A stretch of 6,304 nt of DNA from assembly GCA_030636125.1 (NCBI GenBank), contig DAOVXM010000163.1, positions 1-6,304 on the forward strand. Direction: 5' to 3'. This document shows, piece by piece, positions 6,056 through 6,304 of the stretch. Within the stretch, counting starts at the first letter, position 1; every line of letters starts with the position of its first letter. A program made the position numbers and the translations under genes. This stretch comes from Chloroflexota bacterium (GTDB taxonomy: Bacteria > Chloroflexota > Anaerolineae > Anaerolineales > UBA4823). Under the pieces are notes generated by a model. That model saw only the letters and a program-made list of their open reading frames with translations, ran no database searches and was not told where the DNA came from.

Positions 6056-6263
6056 ATGGGTTGACCAATGCCACAGACCTGTCGCTTGGCTTTCTTTGGA
6101 CGATGGTGACAATGACCCATTCAGCTTTCTGACTAATTTTCTTGCTGCTTTACAAACTATTAATACTAATATTGGGAGGGAAATTTTACCTTCCCTACAA
6201 TCACCGGGAACGGTCAATATCGATGCCGTTCTAACTACTCTCATCAATGAAATAGCAGCATCC
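6021..6263 (+). pseudogene. Second MalT-like regulator fragment (internal NTPase piece)
   Basis: In frame 3, offset from the upstream fragment, the DNA encodes AGFGKTTLLSEWVDQ, then RPVAWLSLDDGDNDP, LAALQTIN, LQSPGTVNIDAVLTTLINEI. This repeats residues 43 to about 126 of the upstream fragment closely, with a 2-residue deletion (6 nt) before RPVAW and many synonymous and conservative changes. It is therefore a diverged paralogue rather than a recent duplication. It starts inside the Walker A region, lacks everything N-terminal to it, and loses family likeness after NEIAASP near 6263, before the Walker B strand. The frame ends with TGA at 6286-6288. It cannot encode a functional protein. Confidence 0.8.
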
Positions 6264-6267
6264 CCCG

Positions 6268-6304
6268 GATGCAGACCAAATCATTGATTACACTCAAGAA
6301 GATA
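6268..6304 (+). pseudogene. Possible medium-chain dehydrogenase/quinone reductase fragment (runs off the right edge)
   Basis: In frame 1, right after the MalT-like likeness ends, the codons read DADQIIDYTQED. Zinc-type alcohol dehydrogenases and quinone oxidoreductases carry GAD-x-VIDY-x-x-ED at about residues 190-205, just after the NADP-binding strand. The frame is open to the window end, but only 12 codons are visible and no start exists here, so any gene would be 5'-truncated. Chance cannot be excluded at this length. Confidence 0.35.

Noticed and set aside
5981..6247. 88-codon minus-strand open frame over the MalT-like fragments
   Set aside because: It is the complement of clearly MalT-like coding DNA and shows no motif of its own.
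5531..6288. STAND-type anti-phage defence NTPase
   Set aside because: The N-terminus and Walker motifs are those of MalT/LuxR-type regulators, and no effector domain or defence neighbour is present. The gene is also broken.
1..6304. CRISPR arrays, tRNA or rRNA genes, insertion sequences, riboswitches
   Set aside because: I looked for regularly spaced repeats, cloverleaf-type stems, transposase motifs and structured leaders on both strands and saw none that could be supported.

Overview
The window holds a minus-strand carbohydrate-use operon (positions 1-4926) followed by a strip of broken genes (about 5008-6304). The likely host is a member of the Chloroflexota, perhaps Anaerolineae-like. 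This is an inference from the style of the proteins: a HAD-GH65 fusion, a LacI regulator of the 'NTVLFIVHH' type, and a MalT-type ATPase whose N-terminus begins 'TTPILTTKLYLPPPRP'. No rRNA, tRNA or other taxonomic marker is present to confirm it.

Right to left in the direction of transcription. A strong minus-strand promoter (TTGACA, 17 bp, TAAATT) lies at 5395-5423. It is overlapped by CG-centred, LacI-type palindromes (best site CGTAAACGTTTACG at 5378-5391). The first gene it reads is a lacI-family repressor (5353-5008) that is now a remnant. Its DNA-binding head and hinge are intact, but a piece of the core is missing with a frame change, and the C-terminal part is gone. Next comes a 937-residue fusion of a beta-phosphoglucomutase-type HAD domain and a GH65 glycoside phosphorylase (4926-2113). 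A 302-base gap follows, holding an in-frame 68-codon open stretch of unknown origin. After it come a GH13 alpha-glucosidase (1810-176) and, overlapping it by ATGA, the first 59 codons of a GH130 mannoside phosphorylase/glycosidase that runs off the left edge.

Working model of the enzymes, inferred from families. GH13 releases glucose from alpha-gluco-oligosaccharides. GH65 phosphorolyses an alpha-glucoside to beta-glucose 1-phosphate, which the fused mutase turns into glucose 6-phosphate. GH130 would act on beta-mannosides. All three look cytoplasmic, since no signal peptides are visible, so oligosaccharide import must be encoded elsewhere.

On the plus strand from 5490 rightwards, a promoter with a perfect TATAAT precedes a MalT-like (LuxR/STAND) regulator. 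This gene is cut at residue about 166 and joined, at a shared CCAGCCGGATTTGG, to an internal piece of a second MalT-like paralogue. That piece in turn breaks off near 6263, just before a short stretch resembling a medium-chain dehydrogenase/quinone reductase. Together with the lacI remnant, this makes the right 1.3 kb a mosaic of gene fragments beside an apparently functional operon. The regulator that now acts on the operator, if any, must be encoded elsewhere.
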